In this document: positions 49,653-62,073 of the stretch, piece by piece
How positions within the stretch are numbered: the first letter of the stretch is position 1
Layout: every line of letters begins with the position of its first letter
Source of the DNA: Dirofilaria immitis
Taxonomy: Eukaryota; Nematoda; Chromadorea; Rhabditida; Onchocercidae
Direction: 5' to 3'
DNA length: 64,000 bases
Assembly (NCBI GenBank): GCA_024305405.1
Contig: JAKNDB010000109.1
Location: 186,001-250,000 of the forward strand
Notes under the pieces: generated by a model
Seen by the model: only the letters and a program-made list of their open reading frames with translations
Told to the model about the DNA's origin: nothing
Databases searched by the model: none
Made by a program: the position numbers and the translations under genes

Positions 49653-52134
49653 ATGAAAAATTTAAAGTAATAACTAATATGGACGAAATTTAAAAAAAAA
49701 AAACAAAAACAAAAGAAAATATTATTACTGTTTAAACTGATTAGTCAGTTCAATGATTGATTTATTGAAATATTATTTTTGGGATCTTTGAATGTGCAAA
49801 TATCAAAATGATTTTATTGTTTTTAAATAAGAATTGTAGGACGAATAAATGAATTTATATGATATATCATGATAAGCATATCGATTAACAATGTTTAACA
49901 ATTGTTATTGAAATTGAAATTTAATTATCAAAACAAAATTTCAATTCAAGTTTTTCTTTTTTGTTTTGCAGTTATTTGATAGAATATTAGACGTTATAGA
50001 TTATGAGAATGATATGAAAAAAAAAAAAAAAAAAAACGAACAAAACAAGTGATATGGAATGATAAGATAAGTTTGGAATAAATACAAATAAGAATAAAAT
50101 ACAATTTTCTTTTTTCCTCTTACTGATAATATTCGTTATTGATATGAAAAAAAAAAAAAAGAAGCTTATTTATCGCAAGAAATATACTATTAGGCGAATA
50201 ATTTTCAATTATTTAATATCAAATTTTTAAAAATAATTTTATTTAATTATTTCTGCAAAATATTTGATAGCAATTTTCTTTCTTTTTTTTATTATTTAAT
50301 TATTAAAATTTAAATGACGAATTTTTTAAAAACGATAAAACAATATGATCAAATAAACAAATGAATTGTATTAGAATTCAAAAAGTAATTTAAAAAAAAC
50401 AAAATTGAATTTGACATTTAAAATGCATTTTGCTATATATATAAAAATATGTATTTTAAACCCTTCTATATTACGAAAACTTACTAATCAAGCTTTAATG
50501 AATTTAAAAGCATACCTTGAATTAAATAATTTTAATGAATTTAAAATCATACCTTGAATTAAATAATTTTAATGAATTTAAGAGCATATGTTGAAATAAA
50601 TTTATAAGAGGATTGATTGATATGAAAGAATTAGTATGATGAATCATTATAATGATAACAATAGTATATGTTTATTTTTTTAACGGAAAATATTAGCCGA
50701 AAATTCATATTGATACAATTATGCTAGTCATTTTAATCGATTTATTCGTCAAATTTTTTATTTTTTCATTTTTAAATTTAATTATCATTTTTTATAAATA
50801 TAAAATATGTGTTATCTATTTTATATTTACTTATTGCTAAAAATAAAAGTCTAAAGTTATCATCGAGATTTTACGCAATGATAAGTGTTGATGGCTATGC
50901 TATAACCTTTTTGATTAACCTTGCTATATAATCTTACTATGACCATGACCTTTGATCATGTTTCTTGCCTTATTTTCTAAATATTTCATCTCTTTATTTT
51001 CAAAAAAAAAAAAAAAAAGGCAAACAAAAAGTGATATCTATTTAAATTCATATAAATTTGTGATTGAAATTTTTAACAGTGAGAATTATCAAATGATTTT
51101 TTGTTTTTTAAAGAATTTAATTAAAAATATTTATAGCAATTATTATGGAAAATTAAAATGAAAAAATTTTTATTTATTTGCAAATTTTTGCCTTTTTATT
51201 TATTTGTATTTTTTTTTCAACCGTAAATATAGATGATATTGAAATTTAATAAATTTTTATTTCTAATAGATGAATTTTTGAAAATATCCTTTCCATTCCT
51301 ATTTATAATTAAGTTCGTAGATTGAAATTCATTTTTTTTTTTTTTTTTATTAGAAAATGTAAATGGAAAAAGAGAGATGTACAATAAATGAAGAAAATGG
51401 AAATGATTTGAAAAGAAAAATGATATATACCTGAAAATCATTTTTATAAAATTAAATTTTTGATCATTTCTCAGATATGATAATATATGGGGCTAATTTT
51501 TTAAAGAAAAAAAAATTGTTGAAAAATATCAACTTGAAGATTCAAAAATTTTTACATAATTTGTTAGGTTTTTTCCGCTTTTTCCTATCTTTCTTTTGTT
51601 TTGAATGAATCAAATTTTATCACTATGCATAAAATTATCAATCACATAGCATTTGTTTCAATGTATGATAGATATTATTCGTCGGATTGATAAGTATTTT
51701 AATTTCATTATCGAAAGCAATATGATTATCGAATGAATAAATTATTTTAATTATAACAGATAGTTGAAGATGATTGCAACTAATGTAGAACTACGAACCA
51801 ACCATGTTTGCTTCAAGCTGAAATTAAAATTTTTTAAAAAATTTTTCAAATTTTATCAATATTTGAAATAAAAAAAACGACGATCATATTTCAAAATTTC
51901 ATTGATAAAAATTTAACCTTAAAATACTTATCAATGCTGAATTTTATCAAATTAAATTTGAGAAATTTTTGATTTGCAAAAATTTATTAATAAATTCAAT
52001 TTTACTGATAATATTTATTGATAAATTTAAATTTAAGAAAATTTTTTTATTTATTGTTTTTGATTATTAAATTGATTATGCTAAATTGAAGATTTTAATT
52101 TTTAAAATTAAAAAAAAATTTTTCTTCTTCTTTT
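49653..52134. other. AT-rich intergenic DNA before the LMO gene
   Basis: No exon is recognised. It contains homopolymer runs and a roughly 37-bp tandem repeat at 50496-50590. The 3' end of the minus-strand LMO gene is at its right edge. Confidence 0.6.
50496..50590. repeat. ~37-bp tandem repeat, about 2.5 copies
   Basis: The unit is TTTAATGAATTTAAAAGCAT followed by ACCTTGAATTAAATAAT; the third copy is partial and diverged (GAGCATATGTTGAA). Confidence 0.88.
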
Positions 52135-53483
52135 CTAAAAATAATTTAATACCGATTCAAAATTTTCCAACTGTTCGATATTTTTGGTAAGTTCGGTTAA
52201 ACTTTGATTATTGTATGCAGCTTGATGAAATGTCATACGTTCTTCAAAATCATATTGGCAAAGAATTTTGTTATCGCATAGATAAAATTTATCACCAATA
52301 CAAAATCTAAAAATTATATTGAAAAAATTTCAAATTAATTTTTGAAATTTTCCTTTATCCTCAATTATTTATAATTATCGATTAAAAAATTTTCAAACTT
52401 ATATATTCATCGAAAAAGTTTTGAATTTTTTTTTTTTTTTGATCAAAAATTTGAAAAATTTAACCGTTGATTGCAAACTTGACATGCAAAACATCGCAAA
52501 TGATAAACATTATCCTTAGCACGCATGACAAGTTCAAATGCTGGAATATTTTTATCGCAAGCTGCACAAGTACCGGTTAAGCCAAATAATCGCAAATAAT
52601 CTCGAGCACATAATATCATACTTTGTTTATAGTATAGCTTTGAGCCAAGTTCACCCAATCGACAAAGACAACAAGCACACTGAAAATTATTTATCATATT
52701 AATTTTGTAGTTTGATTTTTTTTTCTCTTTCCTCGCCTCTCTCTCTCTCTTTCTCTTTCTCTCCATCTCTCTCTCTCTATCTCTATCCCTCCTTCTCACT
52801 TTTTTTAAATTGCCATAGCTTTAATTTAGCATATTCAAAATATGTGAAAATTTTTATTCAAATATAAAATTTTAAATTCGATGGCAAAAAATTTGAAATA
52901 ATATTTGTGTGAATGTTTTTAAATTTAATGAAAATTTGAAAAATGCTACTAAATTATAGAATTTTCATTTTCCTCAAATATAATTAAAAATCAAATTTAA
53001 ATAAAATAGCAATAAAATAAAATAAAATAAAAGCGAAGAAAAGAAAGAAATGAATGAAAGAAAATAAAATAAAAGAAGTAAAAAGAAAATTAATAATTTC
53101 TTTTCAATTTTCTCTTTTTTTCTCTCTCTCTCTCTTTTTTTTCCATAAAAAATTATTTGTATGAATTAATCATTTTCAATTTTTTTTTTTTTTAATTTTA
53201 AATTTTACCTTTAATTAAATCTACAATTTTATCGTTATGCATATCTTCATTTTTTTTCTTTACCATTATTGTCGTTAATTTAAAAGTTTTAATTATTGAC
53301 ATAAATGTCAATAATTGAATAATGAAAAAATGAAGTGTTATAATGCAATGAAAGAGTAAGGTAAATTTGTAATTAATTATTTAATCTAACCTTTAAACAA
53401 TCTTCATGCCAAAATTTGCCAACCGCTTGTAGCATATATCGATCACGAATTTGAACCGAACAACCAGCACAAATTGAATTCAT
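52135..53483 (-). CDS. LIM-only protein, LMO1/LMO3/Beadex type
   Basis: Three exons: 53483-53391, 52679-52465, 52306-52135 (stop at 52137-52135), 159 residues, almost the length of vertebrate LMO1/LMO3. All splice phases agree and no frame break is present. LIM domain 1 covers about residues 5-57 ([37 protein letters not shown]). LIM domain 2 covers about 68-122 ([43 protein letters not shown]). All zinc-binding Cys and His positions of both domains are visible. There is no homeobox or DNA-binding domain, so it should act in the nucleus as a bridging cofactor that competes for LDB-type partners of LIM-homeodomain and GATA complexes (family knowledge). The tail after LIM2 ([20 protein letters not shown]) is longer and more helical than in vertebrate LMOs. 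Confidence 0.93.
52727..52797. repeat. (CT)n-rich tract in LMO intron 1
   Basis: A pyrimidine-rich run (CTCTCTCTCTTTCTCTTTCT and similar) lies in the intron between LMO exons 1 and 2. It produces an Arg/Glu-rich frame on the minus strand that continues into exon 2, but the phase-matched acceptor at 52680-52681 shows it is intronic. Confidence 0.85.
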
Positions 53484-56400
53484 TCGAATAATAAATTTTT
53501 TTGTTTACAATTTGCGATGGAAAATGAACATTATATTTGAATGCTGAAAATTTCAATTTATTATTTCATACTTTTCTAAAAATGAATTATAATTTTTTTT
53601 TCTGTTTTATTTTTTTTTTTTTAGACCTTATCATTTTTTTTTTCGTTATGATAATGAGAGAAATATAATTAAATGATATCATTTATTAAATATTTCACAT
53701 TGATGATATCATTTATTAAAACATTGTGTGTAAAAATAAGCGCAATATAAAAAAAAAAAAATTTATCTAAAATTATTTAACAGTAACAAAATTATTCAAA
53801 TAATTTGAAAAAGTATTGAGATTAATAAGATGAAAAAAGAAGGAAAAGAAAAAGGGAAAAATATTTTCCTTTCTTATTTTAATTATTATTCAAAAGAAAA
53901 AAAAATTTAATTAAAATTTTCAACTAACTATTTAAATTTAGAAATCCAGCCTGAATTTAAATCTTTTAATATGAAATAAAAGATATATATATATATATAT
54001 ATAAATTATCATTACAATTCAACCTAATCATCCATTGTAATGTTTAAAATATCTCAAGAGTTTGATATTGAAATGATAGATAAATTTGAAATACAAATGA
54101 AATAAATAAATTTATCTACCTATAAATGATAGTTGTAAAAGCTAATTAAAACATTCATTTGAAGTTGTCATTTTGACAAATTATTTTAATGTACATAATC
54201 GAGTAATTAACATATCAAACTTTCCAGATACTTTTTAACCCATGACCGAATACTGACGATGATGATGATAATGATGATGATGATGATGATGATGGTTAAT
54301 GCTTTTAAAATAATTGCTTCTCGTAATATTCGATGCTTCTTGAATAATTAATTATCATTTCTTTTTTCTCCCTCTCTCTCTCTTATTTCGTTATTTCATC
54401 ATTTCTTTTCTTGATTCATTTTAACAATTATTATTTTATTTCAATTTATTCATTTTTCGTTTTACTACTTTTTTAACAAAAAAAAAAAAAAAACTTCGAC
54501 GAGTAATTAATGAATTTTGAGCAAAGATTATTTGATAATTATTTTCCTTTTTTTTCCACTAAAATATTAATTGCATTACTTATATTTGAAATTATTAAGC
54601 ATATTTATTTGTTTGTAATTTATTTTTGATAAGAAAAAAGAAAAAAATTATATGGAAAATAGACGAAAAAAATTTCAAATAAATAATTATACATGTAAAC
54701 AAGTAATTAAGTATGCAAATGAATAAGTAATTGAGTAAATAAATGAGTAAATAAATAAATAACTAAAACAAAATAGATTTACAATTTGCAAAAAAAAAAA
54801 CTAATTTGTAAAAAGTAGAAATAAATTTAAAAGCATAATTTTTATTTTCACTTTTATAGTTAACCTTTGCAGGTTTATTTTCAATTTAAAACTTTTATAT
54901 AATAAATAATGTCAAACATTAAAAATATGATTCCTAATTAATCATTAATATCTCTAGGAGATGATAATTATTAGTAAATAGAAAATATAACTTCTAATTA
55001 AACATTAATATCTCTATTAAATAATAGTAAGTGATAATAATGATAATATTAATAATAACAAATAATTTTTATTTTCCTCTTACAAATTAATATATTCGAA
55101 ATAATGATAGGATAAGTAATAATTATATTTGAAACATTTCAAACCGGGATTATTTTGCAAAATGATTCGAATAATTATCAGATATTATTACTAAAAGCGT
55201 TTTAATCGATGAATTTTGTATGCAAATTATTAATTCCGATATTTTCAATTTTGCCAAATACCTTTAAATAACTAAATAGATATACTAGGAATAGTAATTT
55301 TGAAAATGCAGTAATATAATCGTAATTTATCATTTATTAACTATATTTTCTAAAAAATCTCATTATCCTAAATGATATTAATTACCAATCAATTTGATGA
55401 AAATGAAAATGCATCGTAGTGCTGATAGGAAAATTTTATTCATTACCCTTATCATATCATGATCGTTTTATTTAATTATCGGATACAAAATTTATTTATC
55501 ATTTAAATCAAAAATAAAATTAATTCTTTTAATTTAAATTTTAAATATAACTAAATTAACTTAAATGCTAATATTTTAGGTAAAAACCTTTTCGTTTTTC
55601 ATAACAAATAAAAATGTTAATTAGTTTTTTTTCCTTTTTTTTTTAGTAATTAAATTTACTACGATCAAATGTTAGATTAATTTATTCGCCTTTTTTTTTT
55701 TTTTAAATGATATTTGTGTTAATATTTGAGTAATGGAAATATATATATATTGAGAAAAAAAAACAGAAAATAATTTTAAAAAGTTGGAAATGATTAAATT
55801 AGAAATTGAAATAAACGAATTTGGGTATTCTATTATAATAGATTAGTCTATATATATATATGAATGTAAATATATTTGTGTATCACAGAACTTAGCCTAA
55901 TATGTATATATATGTTAATAGCTCATTAAAGTATCAGTCAAAAAAATTTTCATTTTTTTTTCTCGAAATCTAAGTACTTTTTTAATCCTAAAACAACCTA
56001 TTACGTATCAGTTGAAGCAAAGGAAACATAATAGCTTAGAGAATCTCACACGTTTTTTTTTTTTTGCATAAAAATGTGCAAAAGCTTATTAGTTTGGGTT
56101 TATGCAAAAATACTAATTGAAAAATTTTTGTTGTTGAGAAAACGAGAAAAAAAAAAAAAAAAAAAACGTAATCAAACATAAACAAAAAAAAAAAAAAAGA
56201 ATGAATTGAGGTAGTTAATTGAATTTTGAAGTTTTAGAAAATATTTTATTTTATTCTTTTCATCAATGATAATTGAATTTTTACCTTAAAATTTTGTGAT
56301 TGAAAATGTGACAAAAATTTTTTTCGAAAAAAAAAAAAAAGAAAACGAATAAATATAAACAAATAAATTTGCGTTTAAAAATGATCGACAAAAAAATTAT

Positions 56401-56842
56401 TATTAAAAGAAAATCGTGATTAATATAATAAATTAGGAATTTTTTTGTCTTACCTGCAGGAAAAAAAAATGATTTAAAAAGATTGCATTAGGAAAATAAT
56501 TATTTATCTTCGAAGAAGGCAAATGAAAAGGTCAAGAAAAATGAGTGAAAAAGGTCAAGAAAATAGCATTAAATCAATTATAAAATTAATATTAACTGGG
56601 CATAAAACTTTTTAAAAAAAAAAATTTGAATTAAAAAATGAAATAGATCATTATTGCTTTGGAAATGTTTATCTATCCGATCGAATTATTAGCCTGCTGA
56701 TCAAACAATTTGAATGAATTTTTGTACCTCTATGTACTATGGTATTAACAGCTTAATTGGGCTAACAATTTCTCGAATCAAAAAATATCGATAAATTGAT
56801 TGATAAAAAAGGAGGAGAAAAAATTTTTTTAAAAAAAAACTT

Positions 56843-56884
56843 ATAATTAATTATACAATTGTGAATAATTGTATAATTAATTAT
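56843..56884. repeat. perfect 18-bp inverted repeat with 6-base loop
   Basis: The arms ATAATTAATTATACAATT (56843-56860) and AATTGTATAATTAATTAT (56867-56884) are exact reverse complements around GTGAAT. Confidence 0.85.
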
Positions 56885-57734
56885 TAATAATTGTATTTTG
56901 ATATTTTTACAAATTTTGAAAAATTCTACAACTTTTAGCAAGCAAAACAAACAAAAATTCATAGCTGATCGTATGTATGTATTAAAGAAATTGAAATAAA
57001 TTTGATTAAAAATTATGTAAAACAAACATGAATGATATAAAATGTGCTAATTAAATTTATAATCAATTTGATTGAAATATGGAATTTAAATTTTTAATCA
57101 TTTATGGCTATTTTTTTATTTCATCTAATTCCTTTTTTTTTTTTCTCGCATCCATTCCAAAAAAATTTATTTACAAAATTAAGTTTGAAATTGAAAATTT
57201 ATCACACTCATTAGGAAATAATTTCAATTTTGCTAGTTAGCAAAGTTTTTTTTTTTTTTCAAATAAAAGTTAAGAAATTGCTTATGAAAGATTATTAGTA
57301 TGAAAATTTTTGCTAGGAAATAGAAGAAATTTAAAAGTATAATATTTAGCGTGTAAATTAATCCAGAGAATATAAAATATATTTCTGGACGAATTTTTTT
57401 GTTAATTATAATAATTGTGATTCAAAAAAAAAAAAAAGGAAAGTTTATAATTTATTGCTATTTATTCGTTAAATAATATAGTCATGCTGAAATTCATTTC
57501 TTCATAAGCATTAAATAAATAGTTTGATTAAAAATGGAAAATTAATTAGCGTAATTAGGACAAATTCTAATTAATATAAATTCTAGATAAGGTTGAATAC
57601 TATCTTTATTATTAGCAGAAATATTATGTTAACAAATTCATTATTTCAATACTAATATTACAACAATTATTCGTCAAAAAAATTGATAAGTTCTCGAGAA
57701 AATGATGGGATAAAAATGATAAGAAAAAAACTAC

Positions 57735-58010
57735 CGTCATCATTTAAGTGAAAAAAGAAAAGCAACGTCACTTAAGTGAAAAAGCTAACTTCATCTAAGT
57801 GAGGAAAGTGACGTAACTTAAGTGAAAAAAAAAGCAACATCATTTAAGTGAGAAAAAAACGTAATACCATTTAAGTGATTAAATGAACGGAGTCATTCTA
57901 ACTGAGAAAAGTGATGTAACTTAAGTGAGAGAAAAAAAGTAATATCATTTAAGTGAAAAAATAGCGTCGTTTAAATTAGAAAAAAGAAGGTAACATCATT
58001 TAAGTAATAG
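57735..58010. repeat. degenerate array of TTAAGTG boxes (about ten units)
   Basis: Seven exact TTAAGTG boxes plus CTAAGTG and decayed relatives recur at about 24-28-bp steps (one gap of twice that), between A-rich spacers carrying a GTAAC/GTAAT or GTCA motif. One unit is the palindrome CACTTAAGTG. TTAAGTG fits the TNAAGTG core recognised by NK-2 class homeodomain proteins (family knowledge). Confidence 0.85.
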
Positions 58011-58017
58011 ACAGAAA

Positions 58018-58020
<3 letters not shown>

Positions 58021-58055
<35 letters not shown>
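58021..58055. repeat. (GA)n microsatellite
   Basis: About 17 GA units directly follow the TTAAGTG array. Confidence 0.95.
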
Positions 58056-58059
<4 letters not shown>

Positions 58060-58487
58060 TGAAAAGGAGAGAAAATTATAAAGCTTAACAAATAATTTTT
58101 AGTTATTATCAACATTGATAATAATAATAATGATGAAAATGTTAAATAGAGATGGACGTTACTTTAGCAAATTGAATATGGTTGTTGTGATCCGAGATGT
58201 CCGAGAATGAATCGAATAGTTTGAATCGAGAATGTGAAGCGCCATCGAATAAATTATGGAAAAGGAGAAAGAAATTAATGAGTTTCGTAAATGTGCTCAC
58301 ATAGGGATACTTACTACTACTTACTTCACCATGCAAATAATATTTAGAGAAAGGCGAAAGAGAAAATGAAAAAATTTGCTTAATCAGATGTAGAAATATA
58401 AGTTAAACAAATTGAAAGGATAAAATGAAAAGAAAGGTAGATAGATAGGTAAAAGGAAGAAGGATGAATAAATGAATGAATGAATAG

Positions 58488-58530
58488 ATGATGGATGAAT
58501 GGATGGATAGATGGACGGATGGATGGATGG
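58488..58530. repeat. (GGAT)n tetranucleotide repeat
   Basis: ATGGATGGATAGATGGACGG and similar, about ten units with interruptions, preceded by (GAAT)n-like sequence from 58466. Confidence 0.9.
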
Positions 58531-59337
58531 AAAAAGAATTTTGAGTAAAATGAAATTTGAATGAATGAAATTGGAATGAAATAGGATTGAACGTATATAA
58601 ATGTGCACTTCGACTGACTAAAAATTCTTTTATCAATAAATAAATTAATGAAATGTAACTATCAACTCTATAACATATGTACAAACTATCAATTGATAAT
58701 AGTAATACTAATAATAATAATAATAGTAACAATGATAATGATGATTATAATGATCAATAATAATAATAACTTCGAGCTTATTATTAATTATGAAATTCAG
58801 AAATATGTAATTAGAGAGAAGTGAGGAGAAACGGAATGTATTATTCTAATGATTTGATAATAATTTTTTATTAATAACTGATAAGTGACATGAAAAGTTC
58901 AGCAACACTATCATGAAACTTAAAAGATGCCATTAGAAGGGAGTAAAAGCGATGGACTGTATTATAATCAATTGATAATAATGATAATAATAAGGATGAC
59001 AATGATTACGATAATAATAATTGATAAAAGCAACTTCAGTTATAAAATTTGGGAAGGTGTGATTAGAGATGAATAAAGGGAAATGCAATGTTGACAATAG
59101 CAACAATAATAATGACAATAATGATAATAGAATTAATAATAACAATTTCGATCATGGAACTCGAAAATATGCGATTAAAGGGGAAAATTTAGATTATGCA
59201 AATGTTAAACTTTCTATATCACTTGTCAATTATCAATAAATTTCATACAACAATTTTCAATTTAGCTTTGTTATTATCTACATACATACATATATATGTT
59301 GTTATCTATATATATATATATATATATACATCAGAAA

Positions 59338-59339
59338 TG

Positions 59340-59376
<37 letters not shown>

Positions 59377-59492
59377 GTGATAATACTAATAATAATGGTG
59401 ATAATACTAATAATAATGGTAATAATAATTATTATAATTATAATAAATAATAATAATGACAATAAATAATAATAATAATAATAATAATAATA
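59338..59492. repeat. (AAT)n with an 18-bp higher-order unit
   Basis: A pure AAT run is followed by about three copies of AATAATGGTGATAATACT and then more AAT. The poly-Asn frame it opens has no coding support. Confidence 0.93.
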
Positions 59493-59577
59493 GCAATATA
59501 TATTAGAAATGCTCGCTTTTATGTTTTTAGTTTCTTTTGAATATATCAGAAATGATTGTGTATTTTTAAATTCATAT

Positions 59578-60165
59578 CTGAAATTCTTGCTTATCATTTA
59601 AAGGATAATCATTTAAAGGATATCTGAAATTCTTGCTTATCATTTAAAGGATATCTGAAATTCTTGCTTATCATTTGAAGGATATCTGAAATTCTTGCTT
59701 ATCATTTAAAGGATAATCATTTAAAGGATATCTGAAATTCTTGCTTATCATTTAAAGGATATCTGAAATTCTTGTTTATCATTTAAAGGATATCTGAAAT
59801 TCTTGCTTATCATTTGAAGGATATCTGAAATTCTTGCTTATCATTTGAAGGATATCTGAAATTCTTGCTTATCATTTGAAGGATATCTGAAATTCTTGCT
59901 TATCATTTAAAGGATATCTGAAATTCTTGCTTATCATTTGAAGGATATCTGAAATTCTTGCTTATCATTTGAAGGATATCTGAAATTCTTGCTTATCATT
60001 TAAAGGATATCTGAAATTCTTGCTTATCATTTAAAGGATATCTGAAATTCTTGCTTATCATTTAAAGGATATCTGAAATTCTTGCTTATCATTTAAAGGA
60101 TATCTGAAATTCTTGCTTATCATTTAAAGGATATCTAAAATTCCTGTTTATCATCTATACAAATC
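59578..60165. repeat. 31-bp tandem array, 18 copies, each with a CTTATCA (GATA-type) box
   Basis: The unit is GGATATCTGAAATTCTTGCT followed by TATCATTTRAA. Unit starts give steps of 31 bp, except two 46-bp steps (copies 1 to 2 and 4 to 5), where GGATAATCATTTAAA is inserted; the first 108 bp therefore recur as a three-unit block. Sixteen copies carry CTTATCA (TGATAAG on the other strand); copies 6 and 18 have GTTTATC. A T/G variation (ATTTAAA or ATTTGAA) marks subtypes that alternate along the array. The last copy is degenerate. Confidence 0.96.
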
Positions 60166-60409
60166 CTTTCGAAAAAAAAGTGAATGATTGAAATTTGAAA
60201 ATATAAGTGAAAACTTGATACAGAAAACCAATATAAGTTTCACAACAATTGATAAAATAACAACATATTTGATAAAGTTTGAAGAGTATTGATTAGCACA
60301 TGTTGATCGGATATTGACTGTATATGCATTAAAAGAATGATGGAAAATAGAGCGGAGAAGAAAACGGTGAAGTTGAAAAGGATGGCGTTATTACAAAATG
60401 ATGAATATC

Positions 60410-60575
60410 GTTCAGAAAATCTCGAAGCATACTATTTCAACGGGGAAATCTCGAAACATATTACTTCGTCGAAAAAATCTTGAGACATCGGTTAGGAAAT
60501 TTCGAAATATATTATTTCAACGAGAAAATCTCGAAATGTATTATTTCGTCCAAGAAATCTTAACACGTATTACAT
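60410..60575. repeat. ~36-bp degenerate repeat, block A (AATCTCGAAA core)
   Basis: About four or five units share AAATCTCGAAA, then CATATTA or GTATTA and TTTCRWCG. It gives an open frame at 60398-60592 because the period is a multiple of three; I regard that as a by-product. Confidence 0.8.
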
Positions 60576-60954
60576 CGTCTATTGTATCATAAATTTTCAT
60601 TGTTAAAAATTATTGAAATAAAATGAAAAATAATAATACTTAAATTAGGATAACCTTAAATTTCAATTTGTTATACTGAAAATTTTTATTATTATAATAT
60701 TTAAAAATTGTCAAATTTAAGCGTAGAATATTTAAGATAAAGGAAAATAAAATCCGATAAATGACTGATTGAATAATAAAATGATTATTATGTTTTCTTT
60801 TTGATTTATTTTTCATATCATATTATCATGTAATATTTTTAATTAAATTTTATTTTTCGTTCTTTTTTTTTCACTTTTTCGAGAACGAGAAAAAAATAAA
60901 ATAATTTCACGAATGATAATTGATTATTTGCTTAAAAAAATGCATAATATAAGA

Positions 60955-61085
60955 AATTATCGAGAAATTCTCGAAAGTATATTATATCACCTAGAAATTC
61001 TCGATAACATCCTACATTGCCTAGAAAATCTCGAAAATATATTGCATCTGCATTCGCCTAAAAATCTCGAAAACATGCTGCATCA
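60955..61085. repeat. ~36-bp degenerate repeat, block B (AATCTCGAAA core)
   Basis: About four units share ARAAATCTCGAAAAYAT and a GCATC/ACATTGCCT spacer, clearly related to block A 400 bp to the left. The open frame 60913-61110 reads as repeating LENLENILH-type peptide; this follows from the 36-bp period. Confidence 0.8.
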
Positions 61086-62020
61086 TTCGACGAATCGTGA
61101 TTATTTATAGAATATGTAAGCGATATTTATTGCAAATTAAAATGAAATTGATTTGATTATTAAATGCAAATGTATAATTGGGAAAATCTTATCGTCCGTA
61201 TTTATAAAGGGATGAGAAAAGAAAGAGAGAGAGAGAGAGAGGGGATGAGAGAGAGGGAAAAAAAGTAATTATATATTTTGATGGAAATTTATTCAATCTA
61301 ATTTCAAATTCATGGATTTGTTTAATTTGCATTTTTGACAAAATTAGATTGCGTTATTTTTAATTAATTTTCATTTATATTAATACAATTTTAAAATTTA
61401 TTACTAAAAATGAATAGCATTTATAAGTTATCCTATCATCATCATCATATTTGCATCTAACTTATCATATTATCAAAGAAATTCTTCTGATTAATTAATT
61501 CTAAAATTTATTTATTTTAAAAAAATGAATGATTTTTTTTTTTAAATGAATATATATTCATTTTAAAAAAAAGTTTAATTTTTTTCGTTTTTTTTTTTTA
61601 TTAAAAATGAATAAATTATTCGATAATGTTTACATATACATACATATATATATAAATATTTATTTGTTATTAAAAATTTTTCTTCAATAATTTAAGCAAT
61701 AATTTTTCGATTTCTTATTCCTTCATTTTTAGCACAATTCATTTTTCAAATTGATGGAGCAAAATTTAGGCTCAATTTATCGTCAAGTTGATTATCGAAA
61801 ATTTTTGCAAGAAAACGGAAGAGAAACGGAAAAAAAAAAAAACGAAAAAGTAATTTACTATTTAAAATTCCTCATCAAATTTGCTTTTATAACAATTTGC
61901 CGTGATTTTTATTATTAGATTAACAATTTTCAATGATAGAGAGAGAGAGAGAGAGAGAAAAAGAAAAGAAAAGAAAAAGAGAAATAAAAAAAAAAAAATA
62001 AAAATAAACTTTTCATACGA

Positions 62021-62073
62021 AAATTTCAATTCGTCTAACAAAGGAATTGATTGTGCTAGACGAATTGAAATTT
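62021..62073. repeat. perfect 17-bp hairpin with 19-base loop
   Basis: The arms AAATTTCAATTCGTCTA (62021-62037) and its exact reverse complement (62057-62073) flank a 19-base loop. It lies about 530 bp before the Clc-like start. The size is small for a microRNA precursor but could form a stem-loop RNA or cruciform. Confidence 0.85.

Noticed and set aside
52681..52799. Arg/Glu-rich N-terminal extension of the LIM protein
   Set aside because: It comes from a CT-rich tract in the intron; exon 1 at 53391-53483 joins to 52679 in phase and supplies the missing half of LIM domain 1.
58384..58732. Two Ser/His/Ile-rich minus-strand open frames
   Set aside because: They are generated by GGAT and GAAT tetranucleotide repeats.
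59578..60165. CRISPR-like regular repeat array
   Set aside because: Units are joined directly with no unique spacers, and the genome is eukaryotic. It is a minisatellite.
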